Positions 9,037 through 18,607 of a DNA stretch of 64,000 nucleotides are shown here, piece after piece. Position 1 is the first letter of the stretch, and every line of letters begins with the position of its first letter. Position numbers and translations under genes: made by a program. The DNA is taken from assembly GCF_029846235.1 (NCBI RefSeq), contig NZ_JARVWP010000008.1:1-64000 (forward strand), read 5' to 3'. Origin of the DNA: Bradyrhizobium sp. CER78. GTDB lineage: Bacteria > Pseudomonadota > Alphaproteobacteria > Rhizobiales > Xanthobacteraceae. The notes under the pieces were generated by a model. The model did not search any database, was not told the DNA's origin, and was given only the letters and a program-made list of their open reading frames with translations.

Positions 9037-11700
9037 TCACGGCTTATGCGCCCTGATCCAGGCGTCGGCGGCGGGCAGCACGCGCGCGGCGAGATCGGCC
9101 GAGATCGCGATCGCCTGTATAGACCGCGCCACCATCACCCGTCCGCCACTGGTCGATTGCGACGGAGCAAACGCGGCCAGTTCTGCCGCGTGGGCCTCAT
9201 CGGTAAAATTAGTCATGAAGTTCGGCACGAATTGGTCGCGGAAGTTCGGCCCCTGCCTCGCCAGCAGCGTGTCGAAATTGGCCCGGACGAAGTCCCACGC
9301 AAGCTGCGGCTGTTCGCCTGCGGATGCAACGGTGCTGATCATCCCGGACACGATCGTGTCGGGCAGCTCGCTAGTCAGCGTCAACGCCAGCGTCGCGCGC
9401 GCCAGCTCGACATCGCGGGCGCTGGCCGCGGCGAAATAATAGCGCAGCCGCTCATTGGTCGCCGTGCTGTTGCGCGCAAGTGCCAGCAGTCTGTCATAGG
9501 TCGCACGGTCAGCCGTGATGCCGACGACATGGGTGACCGCATCGCGCAGCGTGGTCGGCAGCGAGCTGGGGTCGTCGAGGAACGCCGCAAAGCGTCGCTT
9601 CGCCTCGGCCACCACGGCGGCGTCACCGAGGTCGCCAAGCGTCGAGATCAGGCTTGCGCGCAACAGCGCGGTGTCATCGTCGCCCGAGCGGCCATCCCAT
9701 CCGATTCGATCGAACACCGGGCGCAGCTTGGCCCGGGCATAGGCCTGGATCACCGGCCGCGCGCTCCGATCGTGCGACAAGCGGTTGAGCGTAGCGAATG
9801 TCGAGATCACCTGGTCCCACACCGCACGATGGTCGCCGGCATCGAGCGCGTCGAGCAGCGCGAGGTAGGACGGCGGCTCGGCGCGGCCCGCCTGCACCAG
9901 CGCCCAGCTGTCGGTGACGACGTTGAGCCGGTCAATAACCTGCATTTGCGGGAATGCGTTCAGCAGCGCCGCGCGGTTCTTCAGGCCGTATTCGACCCTG
10001 TAGTAGCCGACGTCGCCGAGATTGACCTTGATCGCATCGCCGCAGGTGCCGGCCGCGATATCGGCGCTGCCCTTCAGCAGGATCTCGTCGAACGGCTTGC
10101 CATGCGCCGGTCCCACGGCAATCGGGATTTGCCAGGAATGAGCCGGCAGCGACGGATCGTTGGCCGGTGCGATCACGAAGCGGTCCTGCCGCAACGTCAA
10201 TCGTTGCATGGCGCCATCGCAGGTCGTCTCGGCCACGACCAGCGGCACGCCGTCCTGCTCGGTGAAGGAGGCGGCGATGCCGGTGATCGGCTTGCCGCCG
10301 GCACTTTCGAGCGCCTGCCAGAGATCGGCGGTGGTGGAATTGCTGTAGGCATGCGCGGCCATATATTTGCGGATGCCGTCGCGGAACGCCTGCTCGCCGA
10401 GATAGGTCTCGAGCATCCGGATCAGCGCCTGCCCCTTGTTGTAGGTGATGGCATCGAACGCCGTGACCGCTTCGCTGTGATCGGCGATCGGCTGCTGCAC
10501 CGGATGCGAGGTGCGGCGCGCATCGAGCGTCATCGCAAACTGCTTCGCGCCATAGCCGTTCAGCCAGCTCTGCCATTGCGGATAGAACTGCTCCGAGGCC
10601 TTGGTCGCCATCCAGCTGGCAAAGCCCTCGTTGAGCCAGAGATTGTCCCACCACGCCATGGTGACGAGATCGCCGAACCACATATGCGCCATCTCATGCG
10701 CGATGATGGCGAAGATGCCGCGCCGCGCGGTCTCGGCGTTGGTCGCGGGGTCGAACAGCAGCCGGCTTTCGAAGAAGGTGATGCCGCCCCAATTCTCCAT
10801 CGCGCCGCCGAACCCGCCGGGAACGGCGATCAAATCGAGCTTCGGCAGCGGATATTTCACGCCGAAATAATCGTTGTAATAGCCGAGCAGTTTCACCGCG
10901 CTATCCAGCGCAAACCGGCCCTGCCCGCTCTTGCCCGCCGTCGTCACCACGCCGACAGTGACGCCGCCGGCATCCGCGGTCACGCGCTCGAGTTCGCCGA
11001 CCGTGAGCACGAACAGATAACTCGACATGTTCGGCGTGGGCGCGAACGCAACCTTCTTCAGATCGCCGGCGACCGGCTCTTCGCTCGCGATGGGCATGTT
11101 GCCGACCGCGAGCAGATTGCGCGGGATCACGACGGTCAACGCAAAGCTCGCCTTGAACGACGGCTCATCCCAGCACGGGAATATCCGCCGTGCATCGGCC
11201 GGCTCGAGCTTGCTGGAGATCAACCGCTTGATCCCGCTTGGGGTCGGATAATCGACCGAGAACAGTCCGGTGCCGAACTTGTTGATCTGCGCCGTGAAGG
11301 CGATGCGCAGTCTGTGCCGGCCCACCGCCAGCGGCTTGGCGAAGGTCAAGGTCGCGGTCTGCGCGGCGGCGTCGGTCGAAACCTCCGCGCGCTGCGCGCC
11401 GTCATCGATCGTAACTTCGGTGAAGGTCGTGTTGACCGCATTCAGCGTCAGTTGCGCGGTGGCCTCGCGCACCTCGATGTCGACGGTCTCAATGCCCGGC
11501 AGCGCGAGGCTGGTGAAGTCAGGAGTCAGCTCGATCGCGTAGCTCAACGGGACAACCGTCTTCGGCAGCTTTCCCGGCGTGCTGTCGAACGAGAAGGTCT
11601 GCTCGGCCTGCGCGCCTGCGACTGTGACCAGCAGCAAGCAGATTGCCGTGGCAAGACGACGCAGCAACGCAACTCGGACATCGCTGGCAGGCTTGTTCAT
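9037..11700 (-). CDS. M1 family metallopeptidase (aminopeptidase N-like), exported
   Basis: An 887-residue zinc aminopeptidase. A signal peptide (ALLRRLATAICLLLVTVAGA, ending at AQA/EQ near residue 32) predicts periplasmic location. The exopeptidase motif GAMEN is at 299-303, the zinc motif HEMAH at 335-339, and the third zinc ligand is E358 in WLNEGF. The C-terminal half matches the helical ERAP1-C-like domain of M1 enzymes, so the protein is full length. It trims N-terminal residues from peptides. I chose the ATG of MNKPASD over an upstream non-ATG start because it puts the signal peptide at the N-terminus. No operon partner is evident. Confidence 0.92.
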   Translation of the reverse strand: MNKPASDVRVALLRRLATAICLLLVTVAGAQAEQTFSFDSTPGKLPKTVVPLSYAIELTPDFTSLALPGIETVDIEVREATAQLTLNAVNTTFTEVTIDDGAQRAEVSTDAAAQTATLTFAKPLAVGRHRLRIAFTAQINKFGTGLFSVDYPTPSGIKRLISSKLEPADARRIFPCWDEPSFKASFALTVVIPRNLLAVGNMPIASEEPVAGDLKKVAFAPTPNMSSYLFVLTVGELERVTADAGGVTVGVVTTAGKSGQGRFALDSAVKLLGYYNDYFGVKYPLPKLDLIAVPGGFGGAMENWGGITFFESRLLFDPATNAETARRGIFAIIAHEMAHMWFGDLVTMAWWDNLWLNEGFASWMATKASEQFYPQWQSWLNGYGAKQFAMTLDARRTSHPVQQPIADHSEAVTAFDAITYNKGQALIRMLETYLGEQAFRDGIRKYMAAHAYSNSTTADLWQALESAGGKPITGIAASFTEQDGVPLVVAETTCDGAMQRLTLRQDRFVIAPANDPSLPAHSWQIPIAVGPAHGKPFDEILLKGSADIAAGTCGDAIKVNLGDVGYYRVEYGLKNRAALLNAFPQMQVIDRLNVVTDSWALVQAGRAEPPSYLALLDALDAGDHRAVWDQVISTFATLNRLSHDRSARPVIQAYARAKLRPVFDRIGWDGRSGDDDTALLRASLISTLGDLGDAAVVAEAKRRFAAFLDDPSSLPTTLRDAVTHVVGITADRATYDRLLALARNSTATNERLRYYFAAASARDVELARATLALTLTSELPDTIVSGMISTVASAGEQPQLAWDFVRANFDTLLARQGPNFRDQFVPNFMTNFTDEAHAAELAAFAPSQSTSGGRVMVARSIQAIAISADLAARVLPAADAWIRAHKP

Positions 11701-11936
11701 TGTGCGCGGCTCACAGGGATTTTCGGATGTCATTGCGGAAGGACGTAGCAGGCAATCTAGTAGAGAACATGTCGCCACAAAACTGACAACTCCGCGACAT
11801 TGACATCACAACGGGTCGCATTGATTGGTGCGCCGTTCGCCACCGCGCGCCGGTCCCGGCCCTTGTTGCTCAACCGCGGGGTGGAAGGCTAACCTGAGGC
11901 TGGCATTCCAGCCGCGGCGTCCGTCGACGGGAGAAA

Positions 11937-13394
11937 ATGATGTTCGGTAAGTTCTCGCGCCGGCAGTTTGCGGGCCTTGCAGGCCTCTCGGCGCTCGGCC
12001 TGTCGGCCCCTGCACAGGCCGCGAACCACGTCCCACGGCCGGACGGCGCGAACTTCCCCGCCGGCTTCATCTGGGGCACCGCGACCTCGTCCTATCAGGT
12101 CGAGGGCGCGGTCAACGAGGACGGCCGCGGCCGTTCGATCTGGGACACCTTCACCCATACATCGGGCAAGATCGAGGACGGCTCGACCGGCGATCGCGCC
12201 AACGACCATTATCATCGCTACAAGGAGGATGTCGGCCTTATCAAGGAACTCGGCGCCAAAGCGTATCGATTTTCAATCGCCTGGCCGCGGGTGTTTCCCG
12301 ATGGCAGCGGCGCACCGAACCCGAAGGGCCTCGACTTCTACAACCGCCTGGTCGACGAGCTCCTGGCCAACGGCATCGAGCCCTATGCCACGCTCTATCA
12401 CTGGGACCTGCCGCAGGCGTTGCAGGACCGCGTCGGCGGGTGGCGTTCGCGCGATACTTCGAAGGCGTTCGGCGACTACGCCGGCTATGTGGCGCAGCGA
12501 CTGACCGACCGGGTGAAGAACATCTTCACCCTCAACGAGGTCGGGCGTTTCCTCCCGTTCGGCTATGCACTCGGCGTCGACGCGCCGGGGCTGACGCTGC
12601 CGCCGGCCGAGGTGAACCAGGCGCGCCACCACGTCGCGCTGGCGCATGGCCTTGCGGTGCAAGCGATCCGCGCCAAGGGCCGCGCCGGCACGCGGGTTGG
12701 GCCGGCCGAGAACATCACCGCCTGCGTGCCGGCGTTCAACACGCCGGAGAACATCCGCGCCACCGAGATCGCGACGCGTGAACTGAATGCGGGCTTCCTC
12801 GGCGTCGTGCTCGAGGGCAAGTACACCGAGGGCTTCCTGCAATATGCCGGCACTGATGCGCCCAAATTCACCGCGGAGGATCTGAAGATCATCGCGCAGC
12901 CCAACGATTTCGTCGGGCTCAACATCTACGCGCCGCACTGCTATGTGCTCGCCACCGACAGCGCGCCGGGGTGGAAGCCGCTGCCGATGCCGGCCTCGTT
13001 CCCGCATATGAATTCGGATTGGCTGCGGATCGCGCCGGAGACGATCTACTGGGCGCCGCGGATTGCGGCCAAGCTGTGGAACATCAAGAGCATCTATATC
13101 AGCGAGAACGGCACCTCCGGCGAGGACAAGGTGCAGCCGGATGGGCAGATCTACGACCTCGACCGCATCATGTTCCTGCGCAACTACCTCACCCAGTTGC
13201 AGCGCGCGACCGCCGACGGCGTCCCGATCCATGGCTATTTCCTGTGGAGCCTGATGGACAATTTCGAATGGATCTTCGGCTATGCGAAGCGCTTCGGCCT
13301 GTACCGGGTGGATTTCGAGACCCAGGCGCGCGTGCCGAAGCTGAGCGCGGCGTTCTACCGCGACGTGATCGTGCGCAACGCGATCGGGGTGTAA
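11937..13394 (+). CDS. Glycoside hydrolase family 1 (beta-glucosidase-like), Tat-exported
   Basis: A 485-residue GH1 barrel: FIWGTATSSYQVEGA near residue 44, LYHWDLPQAL at 153, nucleophile E390 in IYISENG, and WSLMDNFEW near the C-terminus. The N-terminus FSRRQFAGLAG followed by a hydrophobic stretch and AQA is a twin-arginine signal, so export of the folded enzyme is predicted; most bacterial GH1 enzymes are cytoplasmic. Oddity: the acid/base motif is TLNEVGRF, with E201 kept but the near-invariant Pro of NEP replaced by Val. Activity is probably retained but may be shifted. It starts with two adjacent ATGs. Its TAA directly abuts the stop of the convergent maleylacetate reductase. Confidence 0.9.
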   Translation: MMFGKFSRRQFAGLAGLSALGLSAPAQAANHVPRPDGANFPAGFIWGTATSSYQVEGAVNEDGRGRSIWDTFTHTSGKIEDGSTGDRANDHYHRYKEDVGLIKELGAKAYRFSIAWPRVFPDGSGAPNPKGLDFYNRLVDELLANGIEPYATLYHWDLPQALQDRVGGWRSRDTSKAFGDYAGYVAQRLTDRVKNIFTLNEVGRFLPFGYALGVDAPGLTLPPAEVNQARHHVALAHGLAVQAIRAKGRAGTRVGPAENITACVPAFNTPENIRATEIATRELNAGFLGVVLEGKYTEGFLQYAGTDAPKFTAEDLKIIAQPNDFVGLNIYAPHCYVLATDSAPGWKPLPMPASFPHMNSDWLRIAPETIYWAPRIAAKLWNIKSIYISENGTSGEDKVQPDGQIYDLDRIMFLRNYLTQLQRATADGVPIHGYFLWSLMDNFEWIFGYAKRFGLYRVDFETQARVPKLSAAFYRDVIVRNAIGV

Positions 13395-14468
13395 TCATCC
13401 GGCCTGCGGCCGCGCACCGGACCACGCGCGCCCGAGCAGATCGGCGATGCCACGCTCTTCGATCGGACGCGGATTCCAATAAGGATTCCTGGTGGCAAGC
13501 GCGGCCGCCTTGGCGATGCCGTCCTCTGGCATGCCGATCTCGGCGAGCGAGCGCGGCGCGCCGAGCCTTGCCGACAGTTCGAACAGTCCGTCGGCCGCGT
13601 CAGATGCGCCGAGCGCCCGTGCGGCACGGCCGATCGCATCGCGCGCCGCCGGCGTGTTGTAGGCGATGGTGTGCGGCAGCAGCACCGCATGGGTCTCCGC
13701 ATGCGGCAGGTCGAACAGCGCACCGACGGTGTGGCAGAGCTTGTGATGAAGCGCCATGCCGACGGTGCCGAGACACACCGCGCACAGCCAGGCGCCATAC
13801 AGCGCGTCCGAGCGCGCATCGGGATCGTGCGGCCGTGCGATCACCTCCGGCAGCGACGCTGCGAGCTTCGCGATCGCCTCTTCCGCCATCAGCGAGGTGA
13901 TCGGATTGCCATCCCGCGCATACAGCGCCTCGGCCGCATGCGCGATCGCGTTGAGGCCTGATATCGCGGAAAACTTCGCCGGCATCGGGAGCGTCAGATT
14001 GACGTCGTAGATCACGGCCTCCGGCAATATCTTCGGCGAGGACTGCGTGGTCTTGACGCCGTCCACGGTCTCGCCGAGCACTGCCGTCATCTCGGAGCCG
14101 GCATAGCTGGTCGGCACGATCAGTTGCGGCAGGTCGGTGCGCAGCGCGATCGCCTTGCTGAGGCCGGTCGCGGCGCCCGCGCCGATCGCAACGACGCCGT
14201 CGGGTCTGAGCTCGCCGACCAGCGCCATCGCACGTTCGGTGACCGCAACCGGCGTGTGCACCACAGCGCCGTCGAACACGCCAGCCATGCGGCCGCCGGT
14301 CAGGGCGGCGAGATCGCCGAGCTCGGCCTGCTGCCGCCGGCTCGCCAGCACCAGCGCGCGCCTGATACCGAGCCGATCGAGTTCGTCGGCCAGCTGCGCG
14401 ATCGTGCCGGTCCCGAACACGACCCGCATCGGGCTGACCTGATAGGTGAAGGACTGTGCCATGGGCAT
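13395..14468 (-). CDS. Maleylacetate reductase (iron-containing alcohol dehydrogenase family)
   Basis: A 357-residue group III alcohol-dehydrogenase-fold protein. It has the nucleotide-binding GVVAIGAGAATGLSKAIA region, PTSYAGSEMTAVLGET, and metal-site regions GLNAIAHAAEALYA and HHKLCHTVG, all matching maleylacetate reductases, which reduce maleylacetate to 3-oxoadipate in chloroaromatic and resorcinol/hydroxyquinol breakdown. The start is the ATG of MPMAQSF; a second ATG two codons later is equally plausible. It follows the AraC regulator gene by 14 bases on the same strand, so the two are probably co-transcribed. No hydroxyquinol dioxygenase is in the window, so its pathway partner is elsewhere or the substrate differs. 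Confidence 0.88.
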   Translation of the reverse strand: MPMAQSFTYQVSPMRVVFGTGTIAQLADELDRLGIRRALVLASRRQQAELGDLAALTGGRMAGVFDGAVVHTPVAVTERAMALVGELRPDGVVAIGAGAATGLSKAIALRTDLPQLIVPTSYAGSEMTAVLGETVDGVKTTQSSPKILPEAVIYDVNLTLPMPAKFSAISGLNAIAHAAEALYARDGNPITSLMAEEAIAKLAASLPEVIARPHDPDARSDALYGAWLCAVCLGTVGMALHHKLCHTVGALFDLPHAETHAVLLPHTIAYNTPAARDAIGRAARALGASDAADGLFELSARLGAPRSLAEIGMPEDGIAKAAALATRNPYWNPRPIEERGIADLLGRAWSGARPQAG

Positions 14469-14482
14469 TTCCGAAACGTTGG

Positions 14483-15460
14483 TCAGCCGCGGCGCCAGTC
14501 GCGCGGCGTGCAGCCGAACCGATGCCGGAACCGGCGGGTGAAATGCGACAGATCGGAGAAGCCCCAGTCGAACGCAATGTCGCCGATCGCGCGCCCGGCG
14601 ATCGCCGGGTCCTTCAGATCGCGCGCCGCGCCGTCGAGGCGACGGTCCATCAAATAGCTGGCGAATGTGGTGCCGGCCCGTTCGAACAGCTTGTGGACAT
14701 AGCGTTCGCTGATGCCGATCGCAGCAGCGACGGCGGCGACACCGAGCCCGGGTTCGCACAGCCTATGGTCCACGGCGCGGCGCAGCGCGATCCAGGTCGC
14801 CTCCACCAGGCTCATCGGGTCCGCGCCGCGCCGGCCATCACGCGACAGGCTCAGCGCCACGAGGTCGAGCAGCACGCCGAACAGCCGCGCGCTTTCCGCT
14901 TCCGGCATGGCGGGCACCGCCGAATTGAGCGCCTGCGCGGTCTCCACGATGAGATGGCCGACCAGCGGATCGTCGGACACCCGCGCAGGCCTGAATTCGA
15001 ACGATGGCGGCAGGCGATCGCGCAACAGTTGCGTCGGGACCCAGAAGGACGCGACGTGCAGCGAAGGCTCCTGACTGTGATGCAGCGCGAACGGCCGCTC
15101 GCTGTCGAAGATGCCGACCTGTCCCGGCGACAGTTCGACAGCCCGTCCGTCCTGATCGATCCGGCAGCGCCCGGCCAGCTTCAGATTGAGGTAGAAGCAG
15201 CTGCTGCTCGAGGCCGCGATGTCGCTCGCCGAACGGCGCACCAGGTGACCGGGAAACGTCACGCGATTGATGGCGCCCGCGCCGAGCCCGATCCGTTCAA
15301 TCCGTGCAGGAAAACTGGACCTGTCCGTTGGCTCGGGCGTCAACTTCATGAACACCTGGCAGATCGCCTCCCGATAGTAGGCGAACTGCTCGGCAGGCCG
15401 CACATCCTCGGTATTCCAGGCGAGACCCGGCGCGCGGTCCGGGCGAGCGATTTGTTGCAT
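14483..15460 (-). CDS. AraC family transcriptional regulator
   Basis: A 325-residue regulator. The N-terminal ~200 residues form an AraC-type ligand-binding domain of the AraC_binding_2 (NahR/OxyR-unrelated, cupin-like) type, and the C-terminal ~100 residues hold two helix-turn-helix motifs, with GFSDLSHFTRRFRHRFGCTP the conserved second-helix signature. It lies immediately upstream of maleylacetate reductase on the same strand and divergent from the alpha/beta hydrolase at 15620, with 159 bases between. Position suggests it controls one or both in response to an aromatic or derived compound. That is inference; no operator repeat was identified with confidence in the intergenic DNA. Confidence 0.88.
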   Translation of the reverse strand: MQQIARPDRAPGLAWNTEDVRPAEQFAYYREAICQVFMKLTPEPTDRSSFPARIERIGLGAGAINRVTFPGHLVRRSASDIAASSSSCFYLNLKLAGRCRIDQDGRAVELSPGQVGIFDSERPFALHHSQEPSLHVASFWVPTQLLRDRLPPSFEFRPARVSDDPLVGHLIVETAQALNSAVPAMPEAESARLFGVLLDLVALSLSRDGRRGADPMSLVEATWIALRRAVDHRLCEPGLGVAAVAAAIGISERYVHKLFERAGTTFASYLMDRRLDGAARDLKDPAIAGRAIGDIAFDWGFSDLSHFTRRFRHRFGCTPRDWRRG

Positions 15461-15619
15461 CAGTTCACTCCGAGCCTAGTCCAGTGCAGTCTCAGCCAAG
15501 CACGGCCGGTCCGGCTACCGCAATATCCGACAAACCGCCGCACGAACGTCGCGCCATAACCGGAAGCGAGCGTCGATCTAACCAAACCGCATCAAGATGC
15601 ACAATTGGAGAAGCACACC

Positions 15620-16345
15620 ATGTCGACCTATGTTCTCGTCCATGGCGCCTGGCATACCGGCGCCGAGTTTGAGCCGGTTGCGGCGGCCATCCGCAAGGCC
15701 GGTCATGTCGTCCACACCCCGACCATCAAGGGCAACCGCTCCGGCGACCGGAAGGATTCCGGCCTCCCCGAGGCGATCCAGTCGATCGTGGACTATCTCG
15801 CCGAACATGACCTGAACGACATCGTGCTGGTCGGTCACAGCTATGGCGGCATGGTCATCACAGGCGTTGCCGACGCCGCACCCGATCGCATCCGCCGCCT
15901 CGTCTACTGGAATGCGTTCGTGCCGAACAATGGCGAGTGTCTCAACGACATGGTGCCGCCGCACTATCGCGGCCTGTTCGACGCCATCCATGCCGAGCGC
16001 GGCGACGGCTCGGTGGTGCTGCCGTTCCCGATCTGGCGCGAGGCGTTCATCAACGATGCCGACCTCGAGACCGCGCAGCGGGCCTATGACAAGCTCAACC
16101 CGCACCCGCTGAAGACCTTCCAGGACAAGATCGTCCTGCGGACCAATCCGGCAGAGATGCCGATCGCGAAGTCCTACGTCAACTGCACCGAGGACACCGC
16201 GCTGCCGCACGGCCTGCCCTGGCATCCGCGGCTGTCGGAGAAGCTCGGACTGTTCCGCCTGGTCCAGGTGCCGGGCAGCCACGAGCTGTGCTTCTCCAAT
16301 CCCGAGCGCCTCGCGCAAGCCTTCCTGGATGCCGGGCGGGATTAG
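15620..16345 (+). CDS. Alpha/beta hydrolase (EstC/hydroxynitrile-lyase-like)
   Basis: A 241-residue compact alpha/beta hydrolase. The oxyanion-hole HGAWHTG is at residues 8-14, the nucleophile elbow is GHSYGG, and the catalytic His is in PGSHELCFSNP near the C-terminus. This compact group contains plant-type hydroxynitrile lyases, methyl-ester esterases and bacterial EstC-like esterases. I start at the ATG of MSTYVLVHG, which has GGAG nine bases upstream; an in-frame TTG five codons earlier is less likely. It faces the AraC regulator and may process an ester feeding the maleylacetate step. Its stop codon overlaps the stop of the convergent monooxygenase gene. Confidence 0.88.
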   Translation: MSTYVLVHGAWHTGAEFEPVAAAIRKAGHVVHTPTIKGNRSGDRKDSGLPEAIQSIVDYLAEHDLNDIVLVGHSYGGMVITGVADAAPDRIRRLVYWNAFVPNNGECLNDMVPPHYRGLFDAIHAERGDGSVVLPFPIWREAFINDADLETAQRAYDKLNPHPLKTFQDKIVLRTNPAEMPIAKSYVNCTEDTALPHGLPWHPRLSEKLGLFRLVQVPGSHELCFSNPERLAQAFLDAGRD

Positions 16346-17835
16346 GCGACTGCCGTATACACCGGCGCGGTCGCGAGGAAGCGCGCATAGGCGTCCGCGT
16401 CCGGCGGCGTGAACTTTTCGACGAGCGGGTTGCGGCGCGACGCCTTGGTGCCGATGTCCGCGAGCAGCTCGTCGAAATGCTTGAAGTGATAGGGCGCGAC
16501 GCACAGACCGCCATAGACACCTGCCGCCGGGCGCTCGACGCGCTTGAAGTTCAGCATCATCGCGATGTTGTCGTGCATCTCGGCCGCGCTCGGCTGCCGC
16601 GCAAGCTGCCCGTCGGCATAGCGCACCAGCCAGTTCGCGGCGAGATCGGCGCACAGCACGGTGCAGAAGCTCGAATTGAAGCCGACGAAGCCCATGTCCG
16701 GCAGATCGGGATTGGCGATCAGCCGGTAGAGCCGGTACTGCCCGTCGGGCTCGACCAGCTTCTTCCGGTACTCCTCGGGGAGGAACGGCACGCCGAGTTT
16801 ATAACCGATCGCGAGCACCGCGACGTCTGCCGCAACGCGCTGGCCGCCGCGCATCACGATGGTCTTGCCGTCATAATGGTCGAAGGTGCCTAGCACCGCC
16901 TTGATCCGACCGTCGGCGACCATCGGATAGAAGCCGGGGGTTGCGATCGGTACCGAGCAGTTGACACCGTCCTCGATCCGCTCCTTCGGCACCATGCCGC
17001 ATTGCTTCAGCTTGAGCTGCATCTTCAGCATGCTCTCCAGCCCGCGCCAGTTCGCCCAGACGAACGGCTTTGCCACGGCATGCGCGAGACGCGCCATCGA
17101 GCCGATGCCCCAACTTGCGAACATCTGCTCCTGCGCGCGGATGTAGAGGATGCGCTTGAAGTTGACGAGGCCGCCGATGAAATAGGGAATCCGCCACACC
17201 GGCTCGCGAAACACGATGGTAACTTCGCTGGCGCCGGAATTGACCGCATTCACCGCGATATCGGTCGCCGATTTGGAGCCGCCGAGCACGACCACCTTGC
17301 GCCCCTTGGCGAGATCAGGGTCGCCATATTGCGACGAGTGCAGGATCTGGCCGCCCTGCGCCTTGAAGCCGTCCTCGCCGGGAAGCGGCAGCGACTGCGG
17401 CTCGTTGAATTGCCCGGTGCAGACTGCGACAAAGTCGAAATCCTCGTGGCCGGTGGCACCATCAGTCGAGCTCAGCGCGAGCGTCCAGCCCGGCCTGCCG
17501 TCGGCCCTGCGCTTCATGCCCTCGACCCTGGTGTTGAACCGCATCGCGCCGTCGAGCCCATGGCTGCGCGCATAATCGCGCAAGTAAGCATGGACCTGCG
17601 GTCCCTTCGGCCATTCCGGATAGGACTCCGGCATCGCCCTGTCGGTGTAGCGATAGAGCTCCTTCGGGCTCTGGGTCTGCACATCGGGGTAGGTGCGCGC
17701 GGGCTCCCAGACCCCGCCGAGATCGCCGCTGCGCTCGATGATGGTCACGTTGTGACCGCGACCGGCAAAGGCCTTGCCGGCGGCGAGGCCGGAAATGCCG
17801 GCGCCGATGACGCACACATGCTTCTGCTTGACCAT
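16342..17835 (-). CDS. Flavin-containing monooxygenase-like NAD(P)/FAD oxidoreductase
   Basis: A 497-residue class B flavoprotein monooxygenase-like protein. The FAD-binding GAGISGLAAGKAF follows a short N-terminal strand at residues 10-22, and a second dinucleotide motif, VVVLGGSKSATDIA, binds NADPH in the middle; a VAVLAIGYKLGVPF segment matches the FMO ATG-like motif. Such enzymes oxygenate N, S or carbonyl carbons using NADPH and O2. The start is the ATG of MVKQKHV; the frame stays open upstream but runs into the cupin gene. The cupin gene lies 121 bases upstream on the same strand, and a divergent AraC gene beyond it probably controls both. Confidence 0.88.
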   Translation of the reverse strand: MVKQKHVCVIGAGISGLAAGKAFAGRGHNVTIIERSGDLGGVWEPARTYPDVQTQSPKELYRYTDRAMPESYPEWPKGPQVHAYLRDYARSHGLDGAMRFNTRVEGMKRRADGRPGWTLALSSTDGATGHEDFDFVAVCTGQFNEPQSLPLPGEDGFKAQGGQILHSSQYGDPDLAKGRKVVVLGGSKSATDIAVNAVNSGASEVTIVFREPVWRIPYFIGGLVNFKRILYIRAQEQMFASWGIGSMARLAHAVAKPFVWANWRGLESMLKMQLKLKQCGMVPKERIEDGVNCSVPIATPGFYPMVADGRIKAVLGTFDHYDGKTIVMRGGQRVAADVAVLAIGYKLGVPFLPEEYRKKLVEPDGQYRLYRLIANPDLPDMGFVGFNSSFCTVLCADLAANWLVRYADGQLARQPSAAEMHDNIAMMLNFKRVERPAAGVYGGLCVAPYHFKHFDELLADIGTKASRRNPLVEKFTPPDADAYARFLATAPVYTAVA

Positions 17836-17897
17836 GAAATCGCTCCGCGTTGAATGAACAGGTCCAATTTGCTTGAGCACGCGCGCGTCCCCGTCAT

Positions 17898-17917
17898 CGC
17901 CGGAGCCAGCTCCGGCG
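17898..17917 (-). other. GC-rich perfect hairpin between cupin and monooxygenase genes
   Basis: The arms CGCCGGAGC and GCTCCGGCG pair perfectly around two central bases, giving a stable stem in the 121-base gap between the cupin stop and the monooxygenase start. There is no run of T after it on the transcribed strand, so it is more likely an mRNA stabiliser or attenuating stem that sets the ratio of the two products than a true terminator. Confidence 0.5.
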
Positions 17918-17956
17918 ACTGCCGCCTCGCATGCGAATTTTTGTCGAGCCGCCGGG

Positions 17957-18406
17957 CTAGTCGTTGGCTTCCGGCGGCAGGAAGTCCACCTCGTGCTCGG
18001 CGGAAATACGCACCACCTCGACGGGGTCCTGCAGATTGTGCAGCTTGTCGAACAGCGCCTCGAGCTTCTGCATCGGCGATACCCAGAACAGCGCCCGCGC
18101 CGGCTTGTCCGACTTGTTGAAATAGCCATGCGGAATGCCGCGCGGCATGCGCACGAGGTCGCCGGCCTTGGCCTGCACCCAGACGCCGTCGAGCTTGAGG
18201 TCGAGCACGCCTTCCTGCACCAGGATGAACTCGTCTTGGGTCGGGTGGATGTGCACCGGCACGAACTGGCCGGGATCGCTGTTGGTCTCGAACGCGAAGG
18301 TCGAGTCGGTGACCGCCTTCGGATAATAGACCTGGCCAAGGATATTCCAGGTCTTGCCGCCGTAGCCGGTGCCGGTGCGGGTAATGCCTTTCTCGAGCGT
18401 GCCCAT
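17957..18406 (-). CDS. Cupin domain protein
   Basis: A 149-residue single-domain cupin. Motif 1 is HIHPTQDEFILVQEG with the HxH and Glu metal ligands, and motif 2 is MPRGIPHGYFN with the last His ligand, so a divalent metal site is complete. Small cupins of this type act as dioxygenases, isomerases or small-molecule sensors. I start at the ATG of MGTLEKGI; upstream sequence in this frame lies inside the divergent regulator. It is the first gene of the cupin-monooxygenase pair, divergent from an AraC regulator, suggesting a two-step oxidative conversion. Substrate unknown. Confidence 0.87.
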   Translation of the reverse strand: MGTLEKGITRTGTGYGGKTWNILGQVYYPKAVTDSTFAFETNSDPGQFVPVHIHPTQDEFILVQEGVLDLKLDGVWVQAKAGDLVRMPRGIPHGYFNKSDKPARALFWVSPMQKLEALFDKLHNLQDPVEVVRISAEHEVDFLPPEAND

Positions 18407-18607
18407 GTCAGCCTCTCCCAGTTTTGCTGCGTATTGCGGACACGGAGCCTGTCGCCGGCCGGTGGGGCTGTCTAGCCGATAAACGAATCCCGCTCCGGCA
18501 GGGTCATGCTGCAATGCGGGAGCAACTTTCTGCCCAAGGTCGCCGCAGCCGCCTGCGCGCCGATCGGGCAGTTTGCGCGACGAAACGGCGTTCCCCTTTG
18601 CCCGCGA

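Noticed and set aside
7867-11748. A 1293-codon open frame on the plus strand
   Set aside because: It lies antisense to acetolactate synthase and the M1 peptidase, is extremely Arg/His/Gly-rich and has no domain; it is a by-product of high GC codon bias.
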